Assembly: GCA_048213135.1 (NCBI GenBank) | Contig: PS015022.1 | Location: 261,630 to 325,629, forward strand | Direction of reading: 5' to 3' | Length of the DNA stretch: 64,000 nt | Origin: Reclinomonas americana ATCC 50394 | Taxonomy: Eukaryota; Jakobida; Jakobea; Jakobida | Shown: positions 48,213-58,657 of the stretch, piece by piece | Numbering within the stretch: the first letter of the stretch is position 1 | How the letters are laid out: each line of letters begins with the position of its first letter | Made by a program: the position numbers and the translations under genes | Notes under the pieces: generated by a model | The model's input: only the letters and a program-made list of their open reading frames with translations | Database searches by the model: none | Told to the model about the DNA's origin: nothing

Positions 48213-48940
48213 NNNNNNNNNNNNNNNNNNNNNNNNNNNNNNNNNNNNNNNNNNNNNNNNNNNNNNNNNNNNNNNNNNNNNNNNNNNNNNNNNNNNNNNN
48301 NNNNNNNNNNNNNNNNNNNNNNNNNNNNNNNNNNNNNNNNNNNNNNNNNNNNNNNNNNNNNNNNNNNNNNNNNNNNNNNNNNNNNNNNNNNNNNNNNNNN
48401 NNNNNNNNNNNNNNNNNNNNNNNNNNNNNNNNNNNNNNNNNNNNNNNNNNNNNNNNNNNNNNNNNNNNNNNNNNNNNNNNNNNNNNNNNNNNNNNNNNNN
48501 NNNNNNNNNNNNNNNNNNNNNNNNNNNNNNNNNNNNNNNNNNNNNNNNNNNNNNNNNNNNNNNNNNNNNNNNNNNNNNNNNNNNNNNNNNNNNNNNNNNN
48601 NNNNNNNNNNNNNNNNNNNNNNNNNNNNNNNNNNNNNNNNNNNNNNNNNNNNNNNNNNNNNNNNNNNNNNNNNNNNNNNNNNNNNNNNNNNNNNNNNNNN
48701 NNNNNNNNNNNNNNNNNNNNNNNNNNNNNNNNNNNNNNNNNNNNNNNNNNNNNNNNNNNNNNNNNNNNNNNNNNNNNNNNNNNNNNNNNNNNNNNNNNNN
48801 NNNNNNNNNNNNNNNNNNNNNNNNNNNNNNNNNNNNNNNNNNNNNNNNNNNNNNNNNNNNNNNNNNNNNNNNNNNNNNNNNNNNNNNNNNNNNNNNNNNN
48901 NNNNNNNNNNNNNNNNNNNNNNNNNNNNNNNNNNNNNNNN
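48213..48940. other. Assembly gap (728 N) between RT and QTRT2
   Basis: The gap directly joins the RNase H domain of a + strand retroelement to the middle of a - strand QTRT2 exon. The element's 3' end, its terminal repeats and the QTRT2 breakpoint are all hidden. Confidence 0.95.
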
Positions 48941-49724
48941 GAGCCAGCCCGCGCGCGCCAGCTCGATTGGGTACTCGGTCAGCAGCAGATCGACGCCGAG
49001 CGAGATGGCATGCAGCATGGACACTGCATCACGAGCAGTGTGAGGGCGATTTTTCGTTGATGGCTGCGAGAGATGCAAATGGTACCTGGACCGTCAATGC
49101 CGTCGACCAAGAGTAATCTGTCGGCCGAGAGTGCTTCCTGTTGCCGCTGACGTCAGTGCGACAATAGGTGGCAGAGACGGAGACAGAGGAGTTCGGAGAC
49201 GCACCTTGACGCACTGCACCCGTCTTGTTACACTCGCCGGTTCATCGCCCGTCGACAAGCCGAGCAGTGCCATTCCTGCGTGGCAAGCAAAATGTCAGTT
49301 GACTCAAGAGCGAGGCGTGCAGGGGAGGAGCGAGAGAAGCACGTCATGCACCACAGATCCCGGGCACGGCAGCCAAGGCGGCGACACCGCGCTCGAAATC
49401 CACATCGGTGCCCACATTCGGAATGGACGACATGAGCGGCATCGACGGCGCGTCGGCTGCAACGGCAGCAGAGAACGAAGCACCCCAGCTGCGGAAACAC
49501 ACAATCAGCAGGCGAACGCAGGAGGGAGTGCGCTGCATTTCTCGCAAAAAAACATACCTGACTGCGCGATCCATGGCCTTGCGTCCACGATTCTTTCCCG
49601 TGTACACCCCCGGAACATCACTCAGCGACGCCGCCACATCCACACGCGCACGCACACACGCCGCCGCGTACTCTTCATGCCCAATCTACATGCAACAACT
49701 CCATGAGCACCACCACCAACGCAA

Positions 49725-49773
<49 letters not shown>

Positions 49774-50246
49774 TGCACCTTGCGCTTGCCTTGTGGCGTG
49801 TCATAGTGCACGCCACTATCACCAGCCACGCCCTCAGTGAGCCGACTCGCCTGCGCCGTCGGCAACCCGAACCGCACCAGTCGTCGCGGGTACTGCCGAT
49901 GCGGCACCGAGGCCGACACACTGCACCAACACCGTCACACACACACACACACGCGCGCGCGCAACATAATTTACAGCAGCTGTTGACGCAACAGATCCGG
50001 CGCACTATGCGCCACCGCCACCTCCCACGCGCCCTCGCCTTGCGCTCCACCAAACAAGCGCTCCAGCAAATCCGGAGTCACATGCCGCACCGCACCCGCA
50101 TGCATCGGCAACACCATCGCCGGTGTCATCAACACCAACTCCTCCGCAGAATCATCATCGCGCACCACATGCACTCGCCCACACCGCGCAGGTGACGACG
50201 CTCCTGCGCTCACAGCAAACATAGCAAGGATTCCCGCCTTTTTCAT
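48941..50246 (-). CDS. QTRT2: QTRT2-like queuine tRNA-ribosyltransferase accessory subunit, N-terminal block
   Basis: This is the N-terminal two-thirds of QTRT2, starting MKKAGILAMFAVSAGASS (50246). Exons are about 50246-49993, 49920-49779, 49685-49558, 49488 to about 49345, about 49295-49205, about 49160-49086, and 49023 into the gap. Family features in order: LMTPAMVLPMHAGAVRHVTPD, the beta-barrel strands around KRKIGHEEYAA, RGRKAMDRAV-like helix, GMALLGLSTGDEPASVTRRV, ADRLLLVDGIDGP and SMLHAISLGVDLLLTEYPIELARAG. The position of the nucleophilic Asp of the catalytic subunit is Leu/Thr here, as expected for the noncatalytic partner. Spliced phases agree. The downstream exons are found 10 kb away at 38368-38899. 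A (CA)n tract fills intron 2. Confidence 0.8.
49726..49771. repeat. (AC)n microsatellite in QTRT2 intron 2
   Basis: About 45 bp of perfect AC repeat (TG on the gene's sense strand). Confidence 0.95.
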
Positions 50247-50316
50247 GCGTGACAATGGACAACGGACAATGCACGCCGCTCGCGGATATCTTTCGTTGCC
50301 AACCTGCAAACAACGA
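50247..50316. promoter_or_regulatory. Bidirectional promoter, QTRT2 / secreted repeat protein
   Basis: 70 bp separates the QTRT2 ATG (50246, -) from the ATG at 50317 (+). This fits the spacing of the other divergent pairs and supports 50246 as the true QTRT2 5' end. Confidence 0.55.
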
Positions 50317-52837
50317 ATGAAGACGCCAAGGCGGCCGCTATGGTGGCCGCCTTTTCTGCTTTCGTTGCTGGTGTTAGTGGTGGCGCTTGTTGTTGTATTA
50401 GTGGAGGCAGAGGAGGAGTGGAGTGGGGAAATGGAGCCCTTTGTGCGGGAGAAGGCGGCGACAGTGGAGGAGAAGTTGGATGAGGATTGGCAGGATGAGG
50501 ATGGTGCGCAGGAGGAGGAGGAGGATGCGTGGACGTTGGTGCAGCCGAGTGGCGCGGGGACTGTGGCCTTGGCGAATGATTTGCATGAGGTCTCTCTCTC
50601 TCAGGCAAAAGTTGCTGTGAGTCTGTGTGCTCATGGTTGCGCGCAGGTTTTCGAGTCAATGGTGTCGTCTGAGCAGGTGGGGAACCTGCATGTGTTGAAC
50701 TGGTGAGAATTGAGCGAGACTGATGTTATGTGTGGTTTTTTGTGCAGCCGGTGATCCAGCCAACGGTTCCGGCTCTGAGCCCACCAGCGTCCACTGTGCA
50801 GCAGCCGCTGATTGCCAACGCCGCGGTCGGTCGCTACTATGGTGGAAGCAGTGGAAACTACTACGGCAGTGGAAACTACTATGGGAGCGGCAACAACGGC
50901 AGCGGCAACTACTATGGGAGCGGCAACTATGGCAGTGGCAACTACTATGGGAGCAGCGGCAACTACTATGGTGGTGGTGGTGGTGGTAGTGGCTACTATC
51001 GAGGCAGCGGTCTCGGCTACTACAACAACAATTACAACAACAACTACTACCCACCGCAGAAGAAGAGCGCATGGAGCAGCTTCAAGTCGGGCCTGAGCAG
51101 CGCTGGCTCGTGGACGGCATCCAAGGCCAAGAGCGCCGGTTCGTGGACCGCCGACAAGGCCAAGAAGGGCGGTCAGTGGACGGCGGAGAAGGCCAAGAAG
51201 GGTGGTCAGTGGACGGCGGAGAAGGCCAAGAAGGGGGGTCAGTGGACGGCGCAAAAGGCCAAGAGCGCCGGTTCGTGGAGCAAGCAGAAGGCCAAGGAGG
51301 CCAAGGCTGCGGCGCAGCGCAAGTACGAGCGAGCCAAGGCGGCGTGGGAGAAGCGACAGCTCAACAAGGAGAAGAGGAAGTTGGCGGAGGAGCGCCGCAA
51401 GCTGCGCATGTACAACCAGCAGCTCAAGGACATGGCCAAGAAGCAGAAGAACTGGGCCGCGCGTCAGCAGGAAAAGGCGGAGCGCGCTGCGCGTGGGCCT
51501 GCCAACAAGCGCGCCCTAGACAAGATCAAGGACTGTGTGCGCACGGATCGCAAGGCCGAGTCCAAGTACAAGAACAAGATGGATGAGTTGAACAAGCGCC
51601 TGACGAAGCTGGGCAAAAACTCGGCGGCGGCTGCCGAGTTGCGCAAGGAGGCTCGCCGCATCGAGGAGCTGCACAAGGACGGCCTGAGACGCCAGCAGGC
51701 CAAGTTCAAGCAGAGCCTCAAGAAGCTGAAGGACAGCAAGAAGAAGGACCTGGCGAAGGCCAAGAAGCAGTGGGCGCTGCAGTGCAAGCAGGCGGCGGCC
51801 AAGAAGCTTGCGCTGAAGCGCCGTGCGGCCTTTGCTCGCAAGTGCCAGCTGAAGGATCGACTCGTGGACGCACTGCGTCGTCGCATTGCCGACATGCGCG
51901 AGTCGATGGCGGACCTGCGCATCAGCAACAAGCAGCTGCGTCGGGACCAGCATGTGAAGCTGACCGACATGTTGTCGCGCAAGTTGGCCACGGCCCAGCA
52001 GGCGCTGTCGCAGCTCTTGCAGACGGAACGCGATCGCGTGCGGCATCAAGTGCGCGAAGTCGTCGAGGAGCGCCTGCGCAACTTGCAGTTTGCGGTGCGT
52101 ATTTTGTGTGTGTGTGATGCAGTGTTTGGTGCCGATTGCTCAAACTCTTCTTTTTATCGCAGCGATCGATGCGAGCTGCAAAGAGCGCCAAGGTCGACTA
52201 CTGCCTTCCACTGGAGCACATTGTGTCGCGACTGAAGCGCTCGCAAAAGGCATGCGCGGCCGGCTCGTCCGAAGCCGACTGCTCCGACTTGGACAACCGC
52301 ATGCAGGTCATCCGAGACGAGCTCAGCACGTGTCGCGGCATCAGTTGCGTGAACATTGACATGCCGGCAAAGGCGGTGGTTGGCTCATATATCGCTGGTG
52401 TACTGCGCAGTGGCGGCTCGAGGATTCGTCCCGCCGCCGCCGCCGCCGCCTCCGAATGCCCCCAAGGCCGGACCAGTGACCAGGGTGCCGCCCAAGGCCG
52501 GACCACCGCCACCAAAGGCACTGCCGCCCCCACCACCGGCGTATCGTGCACCTCCGCCACCGGCCTATCGTGCACCGCCGCCCCCTCCGCCTCGCCAGTA
52601 CGCACCACCGGTCCCGTATCGTCCTCGAGCGCGGCCGCCACCGCCGAGTTGCCACCGCTGGAAATACGAGCCGGTAACTAACTCGTCACTCCTTAATGCG
52701 TCTCTCTCGCGAATGCTCACTCATCCGCGCAGAGCGAATTTGGCTTCCCTTACGATGGTGCCGCACGGTATCGCTCGGCGCCGCCACCATCGTCGGCACC
52801 GGCACCGGCACCAGCAGGCGGCTACTATCGTGCGTGA
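50317..52837 (+). CDS. Secreted or membrane-anchored low-complexity repeat protein
   Basis: Six exons (50317-50589, 50647-50676, 50748-52094, 52163-52343, 52411-52673, 52733-52837) join in phase to 732 residues. Order of regions: a hydrophobic N-terminal segment (FLLSLLVLVVALVVVLVEA) that is a signal peptide or anchor; an acidic stretch (DEDWQDEDGAQEEEEDAW); a Gly/Tyr/Asn-rich block of GNYYGS units; a tandem block of decapeptides such as KAKKGGQWTAE (at least six copies); a long Lys/Arg/Ala-rich coiled coil of about 250 residues; a small Cys-containing segment; and a Pro-rich tail with PPPAYRA repeats ending GGYYRA. I do not recognise the family. Such a mosaic resembles extracellular-matrix, adhesive or biomineral-scaffold proteins, but that is inference. 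The 67-nt intron 52344-52410 has a GTTGCGT donor, and its removal switches to the Pro-rich frame, which supports it. Confidence 0.82.
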
Positions 52838-52896
52838 TGCACAAAAACAGAGTGAAACAGAGTGTATGTGGGGCGCGTGTTGAATGCACTCTCGTT

Positions 52897-54399
52897 TCAC
52901 TTGTGGACGGCGGTGGTAGCCACACGCAGCACCAGTTCGACCTGCGACATGAGCAGGTGGTGGTAGACGGCGTACAGATCGATCTCATCGAGCAGGTAGC
53001 ACGAGAGGCACGCCATGAGTGTGCGCTGCATGCAGCGAAACTCGCACGCCGGCTGCGCGACAAACGCCCGCTCCGCCACCGCGTCCGCGACCAGCTTCTT
53101 CAGTCGATCGCCGTCGGCGGCAAGCACGCAGCGCGTCACGGCCTCGATCCACGCCTGCTGTCGCTCCAAGCACAACTGGCGCATCGCTTCCTGGCAGCAT
53201 CACGCAAAAGAAGGTGAGGGCGAACAAAGACAGAAGAAGAAGAAAAGCCTCGTGTCAAGGAACGCACATCGAGTGGCTGCGACGCACGCCGGCGCAGCAC
53301 CGCATAACAGTCGGTCGCCAACGCCTGCCCGGCCTCAATCGCCTCCTTGTAAACGCCCGGATCGAGCGCACGAAACGCCGCCACACTCGCCTCCAACGCA
53401 TCCTCGGCATCGCGCAAGTGGTAATCGATCTGCAGGCAACGAGGGGGGGTGAGGCGAGAGCCACAACAATAAGACGCTCTCACAGGCATGACCTTGGCTC
53501 GAGCACGCTCGTGCCCGCCCATCGACAGTAACTCGGCGACAAGCTCCCGCGACTCGTCCCACGCTGAGCCACTCTCGCGTCGCGCAGCAAAGGTTGACGG
53601 AGCGGCAGACAAGTGCACCAACTCGGCCACCAGTCGCGAGAGGAACTCTTGTCGACGGGTCTCGGCTTCCATCACGCGCCTGAGGGAGAGGGAAGGGAGG
53701 GTAAGGGGGAGGGGGAGGGAGAGGGAGAGGGAGAGGGAGAGGGAGAGGGAGAGGGAGAGGGAAGGAGAGGGAGAGGGAGAGGGAGAGGGAGAGTGAAGGG
53801 AAAGGGAGAGAGACAGAAGATGAAGGGGAAAAGTGAGGGAAAGGAAGAATGAATAGTGAACAAGAGAAGCAGAGCACGGGAGACAGGAGACGGGGAGGAG
53901 GAGGAGGAGGCGGAGGAGGAGGAGGAGGAGGAGGAGGAGGAGGAGGAGAAGAAGAAGAAGAAGAAGAAGAAGAAGAAGAAGAAGAAGAGGAGAGAGAGGG
54001 AGAGACTGAGGGGCAGAGAGACGACTAGGAAGAGAAGCTTCGGGACGACAAGGGGAGAGGAGTGAGGGAGGGAGACAGAGAATGAACACTCATAGTCGCA
54101 CAGAGGGAGACTGAGGGGGCAGAGCAGACGTGCAGATCCAGTCGCCACTCAACTTGTGCGACGCACTGACAGCCTCCAGCTCCAGCTCCACCACTGCCTT
54201 GGCCTGCTCTCTCACAATGAGCACACACAGACACACACAAACACACACAAACAACACCACAAATGACCTCCACCCATCGTCGATACCGCAACACATGCGC
54301 CTCCTCCCACACATGCAAGAACAGCTGCTCTCGTTCCGCCACCACCACTACCTGTTGACGAAGAAAACGAACGGCCTCACGCGCCTCCTCATCGCTCAT
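52897..54399 (-). CDS. Unrecognised helical protein
   Basis: Starts MSDEEAREAVRFLRQQ (54399) and ends ATTAVHK (52897). Probable exons: 54399-54268; a short one (AKAVVELELEAVSASHKLSGDW) near 54,200-54,130; one near 53,680-53,485 (VMEAETRRQEFLSRLVAELVHL...MGGHERARAKV); one near 53,430-53,270 (YHLRDAEDALEASVAAFRAL...ATDCYAVLRRRASQPLD); and the last near 53,190-52,897 (QLCLERQQAWIEAVTRCVLAADGDRLKKLV...). The product is about 300 residues and almost wholly alpha-helical, with no signal peptide and no membrane segment. I can name no family. The second intron is a 450-bp GA-rich (sense-strand CT) satellite. Its start lies 47 bp from that of the divergent + gene. Confidence 0.65.
53690..54060 (-). 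repeat. GGGAGA/GAG/GAA satellite filling an intron
   Basis: About 370 bp of (GGGAGA)n, then (GAG)n and (GAA)n on the + strand, which is CT-rich on the sense strand of the host gene. Frames reading ERERERE or SLSLSL here are repeat translations. Confidence 0.9.
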
Positions 54400-54446
54400 T
54401 CAATGAAAGCGGGAGGAAAATACGACTAAAACCGCACCAAATCACC
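54400..54446. promoter_or_regulatory. Bidirectional promoter between two unknown genes
   Basis: 47 bp lies between the start codons at 54399 (-) and 54447 (+), the tightest divergent pair in the window. Confidence 0.45.
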
Positions 54447-55384
54447 ATGTTATTCCGAGAAGAAGACGATGATGATGATGGCAAGGCCGAGTTGCAAGCG
54501 CAACAGGACGCAGCGTGTCGAGGTCAAGTGCTGCTCTCTGACATATCGTGGCAGCTGGGGTGTGCACCAGAGACAGCAAAGGTCTCTCACAGTGCAAGTG
54601 TCTGTCTTCTCTCTGTGTGCCTCACTCTCTCTCGCAGCGATGGGTTGCCGAGCGCAAAGAGCTTGTGCCGATGAGTGCGTATGAGCTGATGCATGTGGTG
54701 TTCTCGGAGCCTGTGCATGTGCGCATGCCTGGAGGCAGTGTGATCTTGGTGCAGCCGAACACTGCAGTGAGTGTCTCTCTCTCTCTTGTTGTCTCGCCTG
54801 CTCGTTGTCTGAGTGGGTGCGCAGGTGGGCCAGGTGTTTGTGAGCATCCGCGTGATCCTGGAGTGCCTCAATGAGTATCATGTGCGTCGCTGAGGTGCAT
54901 GAAAGGCGATCGATTGCATAGTTGACTAAAGGTCATGTTCTTCCCCCCTTCGTCTTCCCCCTTCCGGTCTCCCCCTTCGCCTTCCATCTTCTTGTTCTTC
55001 TTGTTCTTCTTGTTTTTCTTCTTCTTCTTCGCCTTCTCCCTTCTTCTTTCTTCTTGTTCTTGTTCTTCTCCTCCTCCTTTTCTTCTTCCCCCCTTCGCCT
55101 TCTTCTTGGCAGCGATCGGTGAGCGAGGGAGTCTCACATGCATGGGAAGACGATGTGACGTATCTCGGCAAGTGGGAGCTCCTGGCCGGTCTGCGTGACA
55201 CGGGCACTCGGCATTCTGTGGATCGTCGGAAAGTATTTCAAGTGTGTTGCTCTTCCCTCAGTTGTACGCGTGCTCTCTTATCTCTCCCGCACTCACGCGC
55301 GTGTGCTGGCAGGCGGTGTTCTCCAATGGTATCGAGGATCTGAATGAGCATACGCGGCCACTGTATGGCGACGAGCCGCCGTGA
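54447..55384 (+). CDS. Unrecognised small protein
   Basis: Five exons joined by frame give about 190 residues: MLFREEDDDDDGKAELQAQQ...PETAK (ends about 54,581); RWVAERKELVPMSAYELMHVVFSEPVHVRMPGG...NTA; VGQVFVSIRVILECLNEYH (ends about 54,890); RSVSEGVSHAWEDDVTYLGKWELLAGLRD...KVFQ (about 55,114-55,240); and AVFSNGIEDLNEHTRPLYGDEPP, stop at 55384. It has an acidic N terminus and predicted alpha/beta content, with no signal peptide. The third intron (about 54,891-55,113) is a CTT/CCT polypyrimidine tract. I do not recognise a family. The conserved-looking length and consistent phases argue for a real gene. The stop is 63 bp from the convergent TPLATE stop. Confidence 0.65.
54940..55112 (+). repeat. 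CTT/CCT polypyrimidine intron
   Basis: The sense strand is almost all pyrimidine (CTTCTTGTTCTTCTT, TCCTCCTTTTC). Same type as the NACHT intron 1 tract. Confidence 0.85.
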
Positions 55385-55447
55385 CGGCACTGGCGTGGCT
55401 TTGCAGTTAACCATGTGTACACTTCACTTCTCCTTTCAATCGTCCCA

Positions 55448-58400
55448 CTAAAAGAAATCGTCAAACAAGTTCTGTGTGGCGGCACACGCATGCAAGTGAG
55501 TGAGTGAGCAGTTCAGCAAGAGCAGCGTGGAAAGGAGACACTGACCTGCGAAGCAGCGGGTTTCGGAGGCTGCGCCGCCGCCGCCGCTGCGGGTTTGGGA
55601 GGTTGCGCCGCGGGGCCAGTCGCGGGCTTGGCGGGCATTGGCGGACCAAAGTCGTCGGCAAAGTCACCGAAACTCGACGCAGCCGCGGGGGCGACGGCGG
55701 CCGGTGGAGCGGCGGTGGCCGGCTTGGGCATTGGTGGGCCAAAATCGTCGGCAAAGTCGTCAAAGCCACCACCACCGCCACCACCGGCTGGAGCTGGTGG
55801 CTTACTGGCCGCTGCCGGCAAGGGCTTGCTGGCCGGAGCCGCTGGCATTCCAAAGTCGTCGCCAAAGGCAAACGAGCTGGCGGGCTTGGCGGCAGCGGGT
55901 GCCGGTGCTACTGCAGCCGCTGCTGGTTTCGTCGGCGCCGGGCCAAAGTCGTCGCCAAAATCGAATCCACCGCCGGGCGACGCAACAGCCGCCATCGCCG
56001 GCACCGACGATGGCGGTACGGGTGTCGCGTGGTGGGAGGCAGGCTTCGCAGCAGGCACAGGTGCCGGACCAAAGTCATCACCAAAGTCAAAAGCGCCGAC
56101 AGCAGGCTTGGCGGCGGCGGCAGGAGCGGGTACTGCGGCACCACCAGCCGGCTTCACCGGCGCCGGTCCAAAGTCGTCGCCAAAATCGAAACCACCACCC
56201 GGCGACGCCACATTGGCCACCACCGTTGAGGCTGTACGTGCGGGTGCTGCCGCTGCTGCCGAGGCGGGCTTGCTGCTGATGCCGAAATCGTCGCCAAAGT
56301 CGAACCCACTGCTGCTGCTGCTGCCGCCACCCTTGCCACCATTGTTGGCCATCGGTGCCGGTGCCGAGGCTGCCTTGTTCTTCATGCCACTGCCCATAAA
56401 GAGGTCGTCGTCCAGCGACGAGACTGCAGTTGTGACCGCCGCCGTTATTGGCGCCTTGCTGGCCGTCACACCAAAGAGACTGCTGCCAAAGTCCAGCGTG
56501 GGAGCCCCAATTGAAGGCGGCGGTGTAATCTTGGTCGGTGTCGACAGAGGCGAATCGAGGTTGACGTCAAAGTCGAGGCTCGACGTGCTGGTGTGATGCT
56601 GCAAGGGCAGTGCGCCACCAAAGGCCACTCGTCCCGCGCCCGCATGCCCACCAATGCCGTCTCCGGACTGCGATGGGAGGAAGGTGAGCCACGTGATACA
56701 AGGAGAGGGCGTGTCATTATTCTTCATGCAAACCTTTGGTGGACCGCCGAAACCCCTGCACATGAAGACACAAAAGGTAAGTCGCGAGAGAATTATGATC
56801 GACATGCTGGTGCAGACGCGACGCAACATGTCGCCGAATGAGACACTGGGCCGATGATCGCCAGCGGCACCACCACTGCAATTCAACGCATGAGAAACCA
56901 AACTGCAGTGCAAGGCGACATAGAGAACGCCGCGCAACTCGGGTGGTGCGTCAGCCTTGGAAGAGCCGTTGCCGCCACGTCCGCCTCCAACGGACGACGA
57001 GCCAGTGGCCGCATTGTGTGCCAGGGAACCCGTGTGTTCCGAATTGAGTGCAAGGAACGAGCGCAAGTCTTCCCACAGCGAGAGGTATTGCTGCTTGGTA
57101 AAGTTCTCGACAAAAGCGCCCGGGTCGGTGCGAGCCCTCTTGTCGGTGGCACTGAACACGCTCTGTTGCAAGTGGAAAATCGACTCGTCGCCTGCGTCGA
57201 ACTTATGTCAGGCACGACCAACAACACAGAGCGAATGGCGAAAAAAACACCAACCGAGAACACGAATGTTGGTGAAGAGGCCGTTGGTGAGGTCATTGAA
57301 CCACTCGTAGAATCGGTCGCGGAACACGGCCAGAATGCGCCACGACGGACCACGAATCTCCCATCGCAGTGTGAACGACGCTCGTCTCCGTGCATCCTGC
57401 CACAGTCGATGAGCACACTGCTTTGGGTACGAGAAAATGAAAGGGGAAAAAAGAGACGCACCGGCGCCACCATCGCGCCGAGGACTTCGGTACCCTGCAT
57501 AAACATGTAGACGGGTTCGCCGAACCACGTGCTCGACGCGAATGACATCTGTCGATAACAGAAGAGTATGTTACTCAACCATTCTGTCTGCATTCGCACG
57601 AGCCACATTACATACCTGCACTCCGATGCCGTTCATGTACACGCGCTCAATGACAGTCTCGAACGGCGACTCCCACAGAGCGTCGATCAGCAGGTCGATG
57701 ACCTGCATGTGTGTTTCACATGTCAGCTACTTCTCACCAAGAAACACACAAGCCCACTGAATGACCTTTTCTGCCGGGCAGTCGTCCTCGTCGCCCAGAA
57801 CCAGCGGCAAGTCAGCCTGTCACACCACCAAGCACATATGAGCACACACTTTGTGCGCAAAATTCCCTCTCTCTTTCTCCCTCGCCATACGTAACCTGCG
57901 CGGTAAAAGCGGCCGGCAAGCGGGTCCACACGCGGAGGAAATCGGCCGGCGTCGCCGTCACCAACGGTTTCAGCAGATCGTTGACCGTCATCTTCAGCGG
58001 CTGACAGCGGACAGTGATGGTATCGGCATCGTCACGCGCCAGCACGTCGGAGAACGAAGCATCGCTCTCGCTCTGCGGCGCCGCCGTGGTGAGGTTGCGA
58101 CCGTTCGACGCGTGGAACGTGAGCACCAGATGGAAGGCGTTGTCGGCCCAACCACCGACAATGTAGGTCCACTCGCAGATGCACTGGGCGCCGACGTCGA
58201 GCTTGGCGAGACTCTGTGGAGAGGGAGAGGGAGAGGGAGAGGGAGAGGGAGAGGGAGAGGGAGAGGGAGAGGGAGAGGAGAGGAGAGGAGANNNNNNNNN
58301 NNNNNNNNNNNGGGGGAAGGGAGAGGGAGGGAGAGGGAGGGAGAGGGAGGGAGAGGGAGGGAGGGAAGCGTGAGAATAGAGCGGGAAGAGAGAGAGAGAA

Positions 58401-58618
58401 GTGGGAATACATGCACTCGAGAGGACAGAAAATAGAGACAGACACAAGAAAGAGAGCACGAGAGAGAAAGGGAAGAGAAGAGAAGCGAAGAGGGAGAGAG
58501 AGAGCGCGCGCGTGAGAACGAGAGTCCGAACTCGTATAGGGAGAGAAAAAAGTGAACAACAGACAAACAGATACGCACGCTCCGGAAAGGAGCAAGAGAG
58601 AGGAAGGGAGAAGGGAAG

Positions 58619-58657
<39 letters not shown>

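Noticed and set aside
53136-54148. Leu/Ser-rich membrane-like frames ([11 protein letters not shown])
   Set aside because: Translations of GGGAGA/GAG satellite; not coding.
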